NCBI RefSeq assembly: GCF_000174815.1
Contig: NZ_ACNN01000026.1
Coordinates: 186,001 to 250,000, forward strand
Origin: Porphyromonas endodontalis ATCC 35406
GTDB lineage: Bacteria > Bacteroidota > Bacteroidia > Bacteroidales > Porphyromonadaceae
Length of the DNA: 64,000 nucleotides
Direction of reading: 5' to 3'
Both the position numbers and the translations under genes were made by a program. The notes under the pieces were generated by a model. The model was not told the origin of the DNA. It was given only the letters and a program-made list of their open reading frames with translations, and searched no databases. Numbering within the stretch: the first letter of the stretch is position 1; each line of letters begins with the position of its first letter. This document shows positions 19,114-27,932 of the stretch, in pieces.

Positions 19114-21415
19114 CCATATACCTCTACTTGCCGAGGGTAGTTTTGCACTGCTAATTCTACTCCTACTGAGTGCTTGCTCCATCACTGCCCACCTCCCGGA
19201 GGGGGAGCAACTCTACATCGGTATAGGGAAAACTCAAATCATCAATCAAGATCATAGCAAACAAGGCAAGGAAGCTATTGAGGCAGCAAAAAAGGAGATA
19301 AGCGTTCCTCCCAATGATTCTTTTTTGGGGTCAGCTCGCTATCGATTCCCCATCCATCTTGGACTCTGGGTGTACAATAGCTATCAAGACGATAGTACTT
19401 TCCTAGGGAAAAAAATCTACAAGATGTTTGCATCAGAGCCTATTCTACTCAACAATGTAAGCCCCCAAATACGCTCTAGATTAGCACAGAACGTACTGCG
19501 CGAACATGGTTATTTCGATGCTATTGTTAGAGATAGTATTGCCCTAGAACCCAAAGACTCTCTGCAAGCTCGGGTACATTACACAATAGACATGGGACTG
19601 CCCTACCAGCTAGGGAGTATACAATACTTGAGCGACAGTGCTTTTGTTGCTAAGTCTCACCTTGATCATGCTGCCATCTCCACTCTGCACAAAGGGGATC
19701 AATTCAACTTGAATAAGATACTAGAGGATAGAGAAATTGTGAGTTCCCATCTACGCAACAATGGTTACTACTACTATACACCCGAAGCTCTGGTATATCG
19801 CATTGATACAGCCATTGCGCCCCAGTCAATTGATATGCGCATTGGCTTTAAAGATGGACTTGAGCCACGGAGCTTAGTACCTTGGAAAATTGGCAAAGTA
19901 ACCTTTGATATTGGGATCTCTCCATCCTCTCCCGTACGAGACTCCACACTCATTGATAGTATCAAACTAAGGTATAACGAAACACGCACTACCCGCCTTT
20001 CTGTACTTGGTAAGCGTGTGTTCTTACGCCCCGGGAGTCTATATTCTCAGCTCAATGAGCAGAATACACGACAGGCCTTAACTCGCTTGGGAGCCTTCTC
20101 TGCTACAGATCTATCTTTTTCCATTGCGGATAGTAATCTACACATCCTCAACCTCCACATCACCTCTACTCCGGATAAAGCATGGGATGCCACTCTTGAG
20201 GGTGCCATAAGGTTCAAAAGCAATGGTTTTAAAGGCCCCGGCTTGCGAGCCTCGGTAGCTAAACGTAATGTCTTTGGAGGAGGGGAACAATTGTCCGCTT
20301 CCCTCTATGGTTCGTATGAGAATGCGAGTAAAACAGGCTCTCTCTTGCATAGTTACGAATTTGGATCTGACCTAAGCCTATCAGCTCCGTCCATCCTTTT
20401 CCCGGGGTTAAGTAGCCTCTTGCTCACGTTCCCAACCAACAGCGATATTACCCTATCTGCCTCTATAGTCAACCGGGCTCGCTACTTCAGAATGGCCTCT
20501 TTGGGGGCTTCTGCCAATTACCTTTTCAACCCCAAAGAACATCATAAACATCGCTTTACAGCACTACGTCTTCAATACAATTTCCTAAGCCATCGATCCG
20601 AAGAGTTCAATCGTATTTTAGCAGAAAATACAACTCTGGGACTTAGTCTCAAAAGCCAATTTATTCCTCAAATAGGTTACACCTACACCTATGACGATAT
20701 CATAGAAGATCGTGGTTCGCACCATGTTTGGTTAGAGCTGTTTGTATCCGAGGCCGGCAATATTACTAATGCTATACAGTCTTTTGGGAAAAAGAAATAC
20801 AACGAAACAAAGAAACTCCTTGGAGTGCCCTATGCACAATTCGTTAAGCTCATGGGTGATCTTCACTACACCTACACGATCAATCCTAACCAAACCATTG
20901 CTACACGCTTCTCCACGGGAGCCATCTTTAGCTATGGCAATAGTAGTGTAGCCCCTTATAGCGAGCAATTCTATGTTGGGGGAGCCAACAGTATTCGCGC
21001 TTTTACCGTGCGGAGTATTGGGCCGGGGAGCTACCAACCCAAGAACGATAAATACTCATTTATCGACCAATCGGGAGATTTCAAACTAGAGATGAACATG
21101 GAGTGGCGTTTCCGACTTATCAAAGCACTACAAGGGGCTATATTTTTTGATGCCGGGAATATTTGGTTACTTAATAAGGATACGAACCGTCCTGGAGGCT
21201 CCCTACAAGAACTAACCTCATTCAAGCAGTTCATCAATCAGATCGCACTCGGATCTGGTTTTGGTATTCGCTATGATTTGGGGTACTTTGTAATCCGTGG
21301 CGATGTAGGTATTGGCTTGCACGTTCCCTACGATACAGGTGTTTCTAGCTACTACAATATACCCGACTTTTGGAAAAGTGTGGACTTCCACTTAGCTATC
21401 GGGTACCCATTCTAA
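19097..21415 (+). CDS. tamL: TamL: lipidated BamA/TamA-family outer-membrane protein
   Basis: A 772-residue Omp85-superfamily protein with a lipoprotein signal (lipobox LLLSAC, Cys near residue 26). This lipidated form of TamA is known in Bacteroidota as TamL. Residues ~30-370 are POTRA-like (for example LREHGYFDAIVRDSI, LRNNGYYYYTPEA). The C-terminal ~400 residues form a surface-antigen D15 barrel, with the conserved GGANSIRAF motif near residue 635 and a terminal strand ending in LAIGYPF. The start overlaps the end of tamB by 17 bases, implying coupled translation and a shared machine. A glycosyltransferase gene follows after 13 bases. Confidence 0.93.
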   Translation: MTKRSNHIPLLAEGSFALLILLLLSACSITAHLPEGEQLYIGIGKTQIINQDHSKQGKEAIEAAKKEISVPPNDSFLGSARYRFPIHLGLWVYNSYQDDSTFLGKKIYKMFASEPILLNNVSPQIRSRLAQNVLREHGYFDAIVRDSIALEPKDSLQARVHYTIDMGLPYQLGSIQYLSDSAFVAKSHLDHAAISTLHKGDQFNLNKILEDREIVSSHLRNNGYYYYTPEALVYRIDTAIAPQSIDMRIGFKDGLEPRSLVPWKIGKVTFDIGISPSSPVRDSTLIDSIKLRYNETRTTRLSVLGKRVFLRPGSLYSQLNEQNTRQALTRLGAFSATDLSFSIADSNLHILNLHITSTPDKAWDATLEGAIRFKSNGFKGPGLRASVAKRNVFGGGEQLSASLYGSYENASKTGSLLHSYEFGSDLSLSAPSILFPGLSSLLLTFPTNSDITLSASIVNRARYFRMASLGASANYLFNPKEHHKHRFTALRLQYNFLSHRSEEFNRILAENTTLGLSLKSQFIPQIGYTYTYDDIIEDRGSHHVWLELFVSEAGNITNAIQSFGKKKYNETKKLLGVPYAQFVKLMGDLHYTYTINPNQTIATRFSTGAIFSYGNSSVAPYSEQFYVGGANSIRAFTVRSIGPGSYQPKNDKYSFIDQSGDFKLEMNMEWRFRLIKALQGAIFFDAGNIWLLNKDTNRPGGSLQELTSFKQFINQIALGSGFGIRYDLGYFVIRGDVGIGLHVPYDTGVSSYYNIPDFWKSVDFHLAIGYPF

Positions 21416-21428
21416 AAGAAAATCCATC

Positions 21429-22409
21429 ATGCCTGCTCCCCTATTTTCACTTATAATCCCCGTATACAACGTAGCTCTCTATGTACAAGAGTGTCTTGAG
21501 AGTTGCTTTACCCAGAGCCTAATTGCTCCGGAGGAGTATGAGGTAATTGTTGTAGACGATGGATCCAAAGATGAGAGTATAAGTCTTGCACAACCCATTA
21601 TAGCCAAACACCCGAATGCTCGTATTATACACCAAGAGAATCGGGGTCTTAGTGAAGCTCGAAACGCAGGATTTAGGGTTGCTACTGGTCGATATGTATG
21701 GTTTATAGACTCTGACGACTTCATTACCCCGGGGATACTAAAGCAACTAAAGTCTTTTTTAGAAGAGGCAAACAATCCGGATATGGTTTCGCTTTCTTCC
21801 CGACTTTTCGGAGAAGGATATATACGTACCCTTGAGTTACATCCCAAGTTTACAGAGCCGATGAGTGGGCTAGAACTCCTCGATAGCGGACAACAGATTA
21901 TCCCTGTACATCACTACCTCTATAAACGTAATTTCCTCCTATCAAATCAGCTAACATTCTATCCTCGCATCTACCATGAGGATGAAGAATTTAGTCCTAG
22001 AGCTCTCTATTTTGCAAGAGAAGTTGCCTTCTTCCAAGGCGTAGCCTACCACTATAGACAACGCCCCAACTCCATCATGCACTCAACTAATCTCAAACGG
22101 CCCCGAGACTTAGCCATCATCGTGCAACGCCTTCTAACATTCTCCAAAGATCATCCATCTCAAGGGCTCAATCAAGTTATTGCCCGACTTCTCCTGAGTA
22201 CGATAGTACTGTATCGGGAGATGAAATGCACTAGAGAACCAATTGCATTCCTACGTAAAGCAAGGAAAAACAAAGCATTAGTTCGAATACTTTCTCAACA
22301 TCCGGATAAGAGATTCCGCCATCTAAGCTGGGCTATACGAGTTCTTCCTTCCTCTCTCTCTTGGCATACTTATCTATTGCACAATAGGCTTACAAAAGAC
22401 CGAAACTAA
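21429..22409 (+). CDS. family 2 glycosyltransferase
   Basis: A 326-residue GT-A fold glycosyltransferase, probably inverting and working at the cytosolic face on a surface glycan; donor and acceptor are unknown. The GT2 signatures are clear: FSLIIPVYNVALYVQECL at the N-terminus, EVIVVDDGSKDES, NRGLSEARNAG, and the DxD-type metal site in VWFIDSDDFITPG. The segment YHEDEEFSPRALY is the usual acidic catalytic region. It starts 13 bases after tamL and is likely the last gene of that operon; a strong hairpin follows at 22474. Confidence 0.93.
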   Translation: MPAPLFSLIIPVYNVALYVQECLESCFTQSLIAPEEYEVIVVDDGSKDESISLAQPIIAKHPNARIIHQENRGLSEARNAGFRVATGRYVWFIDSDDFITPGILKQLKSFLEEANNPDMVSLSSRLFGEGYIRTLELHPKFTEPMSGLELLDSGQQIIPVHHYLYKRNFLLSNQLTFYPRIYHEDEEFSPRALYFAREVAFFQGVAYHYRQRPNSIMHSTNLKRPRDLAIIVQRLLTFSKDHPSQGLNQVIARLLLSTIVLYREMKCTREPIAFLRKARKNKALVRILSQHPDKRFRHLSWAIRVLPSSLSWHTYLLHNRLTKDRN

Positions 22410-22473
22410 ATACCTCTCTTTAGTATTTACTCTGAATAAGATGGGTCTAGTGCCAATATCTTTGAGTCCTAAC

Positions 22474-22518
22474 AAACTCGCCCACCCCCAATACAAATGA
22501 AAGGGAGTGGGCGAGTTT
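22474..22518. terminator. bidirectional terminator hairpin
   Basis: A perfect 12-bp stem, AAACTCGCCCAC (22474-22485) with GTGGGCGAGTTT (22507-22518), has a 21-base loop. The arms end in AAA and TTT, so it can serve both the glycosyltransferase gene (plus) and the convergent repeat-protein gene (minus). Confidence 0.75.
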
Positions 22519-22535
22519 CTTTAGGGATGACCTAC

Positions 22536-22955
22536 CTAGAATCTAAAGAATATGACTACAGCAGCCCATTCCTTTTTCACACCGGGAGCTCTCCCGATAG
22601 AGCGATTCTGTCTATCTCGTACGGTGCCGTCACTTTCGATTTTACCTATTTGGCTGTTACGATCATCACGCACAGTACCATCCCTTTCTACTTTACCCAT
22701 GGTACGCCCTTGCCCATCGCGGATAGTGCCATCACTTCCAATTTTACCAACAGAACGTCCCTGTCCATCGCGGATTGTACCATCACTATCAATCTTTCCT
22801 ACGGAACGATTACTCCGATCACGGAGGGTACCATTCGAATCCACAGAGGTAACTTGCTCTCCATTGGCATTATAAATGTTTTGAGCATGACTCAGATGCA
22901 CACTGGCAAGCAAGGTGCAGAGAACCGTGAGAATAACAAAGAATTGTCTCTTCAT
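22536..22955 (-). CDS. secreted protein with five 17-residue repeats
   Basis: A 139-residue exported protein with a signal peptide (hydrophobic core FFVILTVLCTLLASV, likely cut after LSHA near residue 24). Residues 38-122 are five tandem 17-residue repeats, consensus IxSDGTIRDxQGRSVGK, each expected to form a short beta-hairpin. The tail ends AAVVIFFRF, a short hydrophobic end rich in aromatics. I know similar 'DGTIRD' repeat proteins from Bacteroidota but no function. A plus-strand frame over the same DNA lacks these properties and is rejected. The gene is divergent from the peroxiredoxin gene and has a -7 box at 23046-23039. Confidence 0.8.
   Translation of the reverse strand: MKRQFFVILTVLCTLLASVHLSHAQNIYNANGEQVTSVDSNGTLRDRSNRSVGKIDSDGTIRDGQGRSVGKIGSDGTIRDGQGRTMGKVERDGTVRDDRNSQIGKIESDGTVRDRQNRSIGRAPGVKKEWAAVVIFFRF
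22590..22844 (-). repeat. five tandem 51-bp coding repeats
   Basis: Imperfect 51-bp units encode the five IxSDGTIRDxQGRSVGK repeats of the secreted protein. The second and third copies are the most alike, both reading DGTIRDGQGR. Copy number could vary between strains by slippage or recombination. Confidence 0.75.
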
Positions 22956-23038
22956 TCTTTCATTGATTAGAGGGTTAATTATCTAAATACGGAGCCCTTA
23001 CCGACGCGAAATCTCGTGGTAGATAGACTCCCTCTATA

Positions 23039-23046
23039 CAAAGATA
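23039..23046 (-). promoter_or_regulatory. -7 box for repeat-protein gene
   Basis: Minus-strand TATCTTTG, about 84 bases before the ATG at 22955. It is divergent from, and close to, the peroxiredoxin promoter. Confidence 0.45.
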
Positions 23047-23056
23047 GAAAAAAGCA

Positions 23057-23088
23057 TTTGATATCAGTAGCCCATCATTCTACCTTTG
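23057..23088 (+). promoter_or_regulatory. full Bacteroidota promoter of peroxiredoxin gene
   Basis: TTTG (23057-23060) and TACCTTTG (23081-23088) are 20 bases apart, an excellent match to the Bacteroidota -33/-7 promoter. Predicted start near 23095, leader ~36 bases. Confidence 0.75.
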
Positions 23089-23130
23089 CACCAGAGAAAT
23101 AATAAAACAATCAACTAAAACAATAAACGT

Positions 23131-23841
23131 ATGATGGAACAGAATCAAACAATTACAATGCCTCGCCTTGGCGAAGCTGCACCCGCTTTTACAGCCGTTA
23201 CCACTCAAGGTGTAATCAACTTCCCTTCCGACTATAAGGGTCAATGGAAGATCCTTTTTAGCCACCCGGCCGATTTTACTCCCGTATGTACTTCTGAGTT
23301 TATGACCTTTGGGCATCTTGCTGCCGATTTCGAAGCTCTCAATTGTCAACTCGTAGGACTATCTGTAGATGGATTGCAGAGCCACATTGCATGGCTTCGT
23401 ACCATAGAAGAGAAGATTGATTGGCACGGATACAAAAACATAGAAATAAAGTTCCCCCTCGTAGTAGACGTTTCTATGGAGGTAGCTCACAAGTATGGTA
23501 TGATACAACCCGGAGAAAGCAGTACTGCTGCAGTGCGTGCCGTGTTCTTCGTTGACCCCGAAGACAAGATCCGTACGATCATGTACTACCCCCTCTCTCT
23601 CGGGCGTAATTTCGATGAAATCAAGCGTGTACTTATTGGGCTACAGACCGTTGATAACTTTGGGGTAGCACTCCCTGCCGACTGGCGTCCCGGAGACGAA
23701 GCAATCGTACCCCCTGCTACCACCTGCCGCGTGGCTAGTGAACGTGCTTCGGGCAAAGAGGCCAACCTTCATTGCTACGACTGGTTCTTCTGCACAAAGC
23801 AAATCAGCAAAGAAGAAGTAGAAGAAAAGCTAGGTAAATAA
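23131..23841 (+). CDS. peroxiredoxin (Prx6/archaeal-type AhpC-TSA family)
   Basis: A 236-residue cytosolic peroxidase reducing hydrogen peroxide and organic hydroperoxides. The peroxidatic cysteine is C53 in HPADFTPVCTSE. The long C-terminal arm and the segments RAVFFVDPEDKIRTIMYYP and LPADWRPGDEAIVPP match the Prx6/archaeal type. Three C-terminal-region cysteines are present (C199, C215, C221); the pair in LHCYDWFFC resembles the C-terminal CxDWxxC-like pair of archaeal enzymes, so the protein may not be a strict 1-Cys type. The start could be either of two adjacent ATGs (23131 or 23134). It is a single-gene unit with its own promoter, likely oxidative-stress linked. Confidence 0.95.
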   Translation: MMEQNQTITMPRLGEAAPAFTAVTTQGVINFPSDYKGQWKILFSHPADFTPVCTSEFMTFGHLAADFEALNCQLVGLSVDGLQSHIAWLRTIEEKIDWHGYKNIEIKFPLVVDVSMEVAHKYGMIQPGESSTAAVRAVFFVDPEDKIRTIMYYPLSLGRNFDEIKRVLIGLQTVDNFGVALPADWRPGDEAIVPPATTCRVASERASGKEANLHCYDWFFCTKQISKEEVEEKLGK

Positions 23842-24054
23842 GTTACTTTTACCTATCTTTGCTCTTAGGATAGTAATCTAGGGAGTCTCCTGCTTAGGGG
23901 AATAGGTCAAAGTGAAGTAATCAGAAAGATCTGAGGAATCTTCCCATCGAATCTAGAACCAAAGCTTGAGTGCTCCCTTCTTTTGAGGGTAAATTGCTCA
24001 ACACATTTACTTGCCTATCCTCCCAACTCTCAACTTACTTATACTAAATAACAA

Positions 24055-24086
24055 GGGCTGCACTTTCAAACTGAAGAGTGCAGCCC
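24055..24086. terminator. terminator between convergent peroxiredoxin and EF-G2 genes
   Basis: A perfect 10-bp stem, GGGCTGCACT (24055-24064) with AGTGCAGCCC (24077-24086) and a 12-base loop, sits 25 bases after the EF-G2 stop (reading minus). The plus side is followed by CATTCTTTT. Confidence 0.65.
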
Positions 24087-24111
24087 CATTCTTTTATCAA
24101 GCCCTAGAGGG

Positions 24112-26271
24112 TTAATCTTCCGCCTCTTGCTCCTCGGCGTACGACTTCAATAGTTTTTCTTGTAGCTCAGTAGGAACAAGTTCATAACTTGCAAACTTCA
24201 TCATAAAAGAAGCACGTCCTCCCGAGAGGGAGCTAAGAGCCGTACTATAATTCATCAATTCTTTCAAGGGAACCTTAGCCAAAAGTTGTTCATAACCTTT
24301 CTTACTATTCATCCCCATGATGACAGCTCGCCTACCCTGCAAATCGCTCATTACGTCCCCAATATAATCCGCAGGCACGGATACCTCAACATCGTAGATC
24401 GGTTCCAAAATCTTGGGAGCAGCTTCACGGAATGCCGCACTAAAGGCATTACGCCCTGCGAGCATAAATGAAACTTCGTTGCTATCTACGGGGTGCATCT
24501 TACCATCATAGACAATAACGACTACATCGCGAGCATAAGAGCCGGTGAGCGGTCCACGCTCCATTCTTTCCATAATCCCCTTGAGGATAGCAGGCATAAA
24601 GCGCGTATCTATGGCACCTCCTACCACGCTATTAATAAAGACAAGTTTACCACCCCAAGCAAGAGGAATCTCTTGACGGTCTCTTACGGTAATCTTAAAT
24701 TCCTGCCCTCCAAATTTGTACACTTCAGGGATATTTTCTCCCTCTACATAGGGTTGGATAATAAGATGAACTTCTCCAAATTGACCGGCACCCCCGGACT
24801 GCTTTTTGTGACGATAGTCCGCCCGAGCAGCCTTAGTAATGGTCTCGCGATAGGGAATGCGAGGCTCACTAAACTCCGTAAGAATCTTATCGTTGTGTTC
24901 CAATCTCCACTTGAGGGTGCGCAGATGGAACTCTCCTTGACCATACACAATAGTCTGGCGCAATTCCTTGCTTTGCTCCACAATCCAAGTAGGATCTTCC
25001 TCCATCATGCGATGGAGAGCTTCGCTCATTTTCTCAGCATCGGCACTATTTACCGGCTTTATAGCCCGCATAAACTTGGGTGCGGGATATTCTATAGCAG
25101 GATATTGCCAACTGCAATCCTTTTCGTTTAGGGTATTACCGCGGCGCACATCCTTTAGTTTTACGGTAGCACCGATATCTCCGGCAGCAAGTTCGTCCAC
25201 CTTAGTACGCGTCTGACCTGCCACTACAAATAGTTGTCCCAAACGCTCTTTACTCCCTCTTGTTATATTGATGAGATCGCATCCTTCTCGTACAGTACCC
25301 GACATCACTTTGAAGTAAGAAACTTCGCCGATATGGGGTTCGACAGTGGTTTTGAAGAAGTAAAGACTGATGGGACCGGAGGGATTAGGAGCCACCTCTT
25401 CGGCTTCGGTAGTTATAGGATTGGGCATCTCGGTCACGTGCGGTGCAACGTCTCCCAAAAATTCCATCGTACGACGCACACACATATCCTTGGCAGCCGA
25501 CACACAGAAGACGGGATACATATCTCCCAAAACAATGCCTTTGCGCATCCCTTCTACGATCTCTTCTTCCGAGAGACTCCCCTGCTCAAAGAAGCGATCC
25601 ATAAGGGTTTCTTCGTGCTCCGCAGCACTCTCTATAAGTTGCTGGCGCATCTCTTCTGCTGTAGCTCGCTCGCTATCGGGGATCTCTAACACTTGAGGTT
25701 TCCCACCTTCGGCTCCCCATTGGTACATCTTCATGCGAAGAAGATCCACCACTTGGTTAAAAGAGGGACCACAAGTAACGGGGTATTGAGTTACCACTAC
25801 CTTAGATCCGTAACGCTCTCGCAACTGAGCGATGCTCATTTGGAAGTCAGCTTTCTCGTGATCAAGCTGGTTTACAATAAAAATAGCAGGTTTATGAAGT
25901 CGCTCTATATGGCGAAATTGATTGATCAGCCCCACCTCTACCCCATACTGGGCATTGACTACCATAAGACAGCAATCTGCAATATTAAGAGCCGATACAG
26001 CGCCACCGGCAAAATCGTCACTCCCGGGGCAATCGATAAAATTGAGTTTGCGCTCTGCCCACTCAACACTAAAAACAGTAGAAAAAACAGTATAGCCATA
26101 CTCCTTCTCTACTGGGAAATAATCGCACACGGTATTGCCTGAGGCAATGTCTCCACGACGTTTTATCACACCACTCTCGAAGAGCATAGCTTCTGCGAGA
26201 GTGGTTTTTCCTGCGCCGGAACTTCCCAAAAGTGAGATGTTCCTAATCTCTTCTGTTTTGTACGATCTCAT
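24112..26271 (-). CDS. EF-G paralogue EF-G2, catalytic His replaced
   Basis: A 719-residue EF-G-family translational GTPase paralogue. G1 is GSSGAGKT (16-23). Switch I is altered to EKEYGYTV, where canonical EF-G has ERGITI. Switch II reads D80-CPG-S84-DDF instead of DTPGHVDF, so the catalytic histidine is Ser84. G4 is NQLD rather than NKxD. Domains II-V are all present, ending in a domain V with SDLQGRRAVIMGM. A Bacteroides thetaiotaomicron EF-G2 has been reported to lack GTPase activity yet support translation in the gut; this protein looks like the same type. It would act in the cytosol on ribosomes. A 12-bp inverted repeat lies upstream. Confidence 0.9.
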   Translation of the reverse strand: MRSYKTEEIRNISLLGSSGAGKTTLAEAMLFESGVIKRRGDIASGNTVCDYFPVEKEYGYTVFSTVFSVEWAERKLNFIDCPGSDDFAGGAVSALNIADCCLMVVNAQYGVEVGLINQFRHIERLHKPAIFIVNQLDHEKADFQMSIAQLRERYGSKVVVTQYPVTCGPSFNQVVDLLRMKMYQWGAEGGKPQVLEIPDSERATAEEMRQQLIESAAEHEETLMDRFFEQGSLSEEEIVEGMRKGIVLGDMYPVFCVSAAKDMCVRRTMEFLGDVAPHVTEMPNPITTEAEEVAPNPSGPISLYFFKTTVEPHIGEVSYFKVMSGTVREGCDLINITRGSKERLGQLFVVAGQTRTKVDELAAGDIGATVKLKDVRRGNTLNEKDCSWQYPAIEYPAPKFMRAIKPVNSADAEKMSEALHRMMEEDPTWIVEQSKELRQTIVYGQGEFHLRTLKWRLEHNDKILTEFSEPRIPYRETITKAARADYRHKKQSGGAGQFGEVHLIIQPYVEGENIPEVYKFGGQEFKITVRDRQEIPLAWGGKLVFINSVVGGAIDTRFMPAILKGIMERMERGPLTGSYARDVVVIVYDGKMHPVDSNEVSFMLAGRNAFSAAFREAAPKILEPIYDVEVSVPADYIGDVMSDLQGRRAVIMGMNSKKGYEQLLAKVPLKELMNYSTALSSLSGGRASFMMKFASYELVPTELQEKLLKSYAEEQEAED

Positions 26272-26328
26272 GATAAAGGAACCTTTTTAAATGTTATACT
26301 TCTACTTACCCTAGAGCAAAAGACTGCT

Positions 26329-26430
26329 AAACAGAGTATTTCTCTACGGCGGTGGGAAGTTACAAAGAAAAATACAAATAGCAATATAAAAATGAAGAAC
26401 AAAAGGCAATTTGCAGCTGAATACTCTGTT
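26329..26430. repeat. 12-bp inverted repeat upstream of EF-G2 gene
   Basis: AAACAGAGTATT (26329-26340) and AATACTCTGTTT (26419-26430) are perfect reverse complements separated by 78 bases in the 332-base gap upstream of the EF-G2 gene (its start is at 26271, minus). No canonical -7 box is evident between them. They could be paired operator half-sites or long-range leader pairing. The rest of the gap (to 26603) holds only the terminator at 26505-26544. Confidence 0.5.
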
Positions 26431-26504
26431 TTACTATCATTTGTCAGAGCATAGAGGGTAATAGACTTGGTGCAATATAAATGCTACAGACAGCTAGATT
26501 ATAG

Positions 26505-26544
26505 AAAAACCCTCCCCTATCCCATTAGCTTTATAGAGGAGAGT
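26505..26544 (-). terminator. intrinsic terminator of the VWA operon
   Basis: Reading minus, a 12-bp stem (ACTCTCCTCTAT / ATAGGGGAGGGT, with a few G-U pairs) is followed at once by TTTTT (26509-26505). It lies 60 bases after the VWA gene stop. Confidence 0.75.
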
Positions 26545-26603
26545 TACACTATTTCTTGAGGAAAAAAGGAAGCTTCAGAGAGGGGCTACTATGAGTACAA
26601 CAA

Positions 26604-27932
26604 CTAGGCTCGGATATAGAGCTTTGGAGCCCCCTCAAAGCGTTTATAAGCTGCTAAAGAACTTAAAATCCAGAGCAACTTACGGCGAGTACGCACTTGT
26701 GGCAAGGGGGCATACCCATCTGTGAATATAATGAGTCCATCGTACTCTGTGTGCTCTTCGAAGTACCGGATGAGAGGATCAAAGTTTGTACCTCCGCGTG
26801 CCATTACCTTGATACTCTTGCGCACTCGGAACATCTCTTGTACAGGCAGGCGCAATTCACTATCAAACTGCACCACCTCTATATGCTCTATGCCCTGAGT
26901 AAAGAAGTGGTTAATCACGCTCAAAAAATTTTGAATATCGTCATTGGCAATAGAGCCACTTACATCCACCCCAATCAGCAATCGGGTTGTATAGGGGTGT
27001 CGAATGCCCATTTGCATGAAACCATATCGACGGCTGGGCTTCATGCGACTAAGTACAACTTTATTGGATAGAATGCCGGTACGAAACTGGGCGAGCTGAC
27101 GACGAATATTGACCTTGGCAAAAATAGAAGTCTCCAGAAGTTGCTGTAGCTCACGCGATAGGGTGCCCCACGTTTTTGTATTACGAGCCTTCTCAATGAG
27201 TTTTTCTATCGTTTCGTTTTGCAATTCATCTTCCTCCCACAGGGCAGAACGCTCCTCCCACTCCTCGGCATGCATCTGCAACTCACGCGCTGCATCGTGC
27301 TTTTGAGAAGGCTCTCCCTCAGAAGAAGTGGCAGTTGTAGAAGAAGAAAGCCCTTCGCTCTCACCACTGGCCAAACCATTGGCCCCGTCTCGAACGCTTC
27401 CTTTAGCTCTTCCGCCCTCGGGGCTACGCTCGCCGGCACCCCCATTCACGCCTTGTTTCTTTTGAGAAGTCTCCCCCTGCTCTAGCCCCCCACGCTGAGT
27501 TTTCTTTTCTTCTTTAGAAGAGGAGTTTTGCGGAGGAATAAGTGCATCTACCATCGAATAATACTCCTCAAAACTATGGTTAGGAGGCAACTTCATCATG
27601 GTACGTGTGGCCATTGTCTCATTCGCATCGTAGTACTCGGCAATAGTCATATCACTGGCTATCGCCAGACAGAATGGACGATGATTAAGCGGTTGCCGCT
27701 GGTAAGGGTGACGAAGTAATATCCGTACGACTTCGATACGCAGACGCTTGGCTATATACCCTTCTGAGCGATTGGAGAGCTTCTCTGTATTGTATTCTAT
27801 GCGCCCTTTCCCCACACGCATTTCCACCTTTAGGTCAAGGTTTTCTACCAATTCGTGGGAACAAAGAGTGTCAAAAAGGAGTGGCTCGGCAAGGAACCAC
27901 TCGTCAGAGATATGCCGCAAAAGCTCTTTCAT
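26604..27932 (-). CDS. VWA-domain protein with degenerate DUF2201-like N-terminus
   Basis: A 442-residue cytosolic protein, partner of the MoxR ATPase gene it overlaps by 4 bases (ATGA). The C-terminal ~120 residues are a von Willebrand A domain with the metal-binding D323-x-S325-x-S327 (GVDVSGSIA) and IIFTDGYAPLP near the end. The N-terminal ~135 residues resemble the DUF2201 metallopeptidase-like domain that often precedes such VWA domains, but where HExxH would be expected the sequence reads RIEVVRILLRHPYQR, so the zinc site looks lost. A low-complexity, Gly/Ser/Glu-rich linker spans ~135-215. A MoxR-VWA pair usually remodels or inserts cofactors into a target complex; the target here is unknown. 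Confidence 0.85.
   Translation of the reverse strand: MKELLRHISDEWFLAEPLLFDTLCSHELVENLDLKVEMRVGKGRIEYNTEKLSNRSEGYIAKRLRIEVVRILLRHPYQRQPLNHRPFCLAIASDMTIAEYYDANETMATRTMMKLPPNHSFEEYYSMVDALIPPQNSSSKEEKKTQRGGLEQGETSQKKQGVNGGAGERSPEGGRAKGSVRDGANGLASGESEGLSSSTTATSSEGEPSQKHDAARELQMHAEEWEERSALWEEDELQNETIEKLIEKARNTKTWGTLSRELQQLLETSIFAKVNIRRQLAQFRTGILSNKVVLSRMKPSRRYGFMQMGIRHPYTTRLLIGVDVSGSIANDDIQNFLSVINHFFTQGIEHIEVVQFDSELRLPVQEMFRVRKSIKVMARGGTNFDPLIRYFEEHTEYDGLIIFTDGYAPLPQVRTRRKLLWILSSLAAYKRFEGAPKLYIRA

Noticed and set aside
22590-22844. Possible CRISPR-like repeats
   Set aside because: The 51-bp units are contiguous coding repeats without spacers and diverge as expected for a protein repeat.
22497-22970. 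Plus-strand 157-codon open frame over the repeat-protein gene
   Set aside because: It starts inside a terminator hairpin and is open only because the minus-strand 51-bp repeats lack stops in that frame. The minus-strand reading has a signal peptide and a regular protein repeat.
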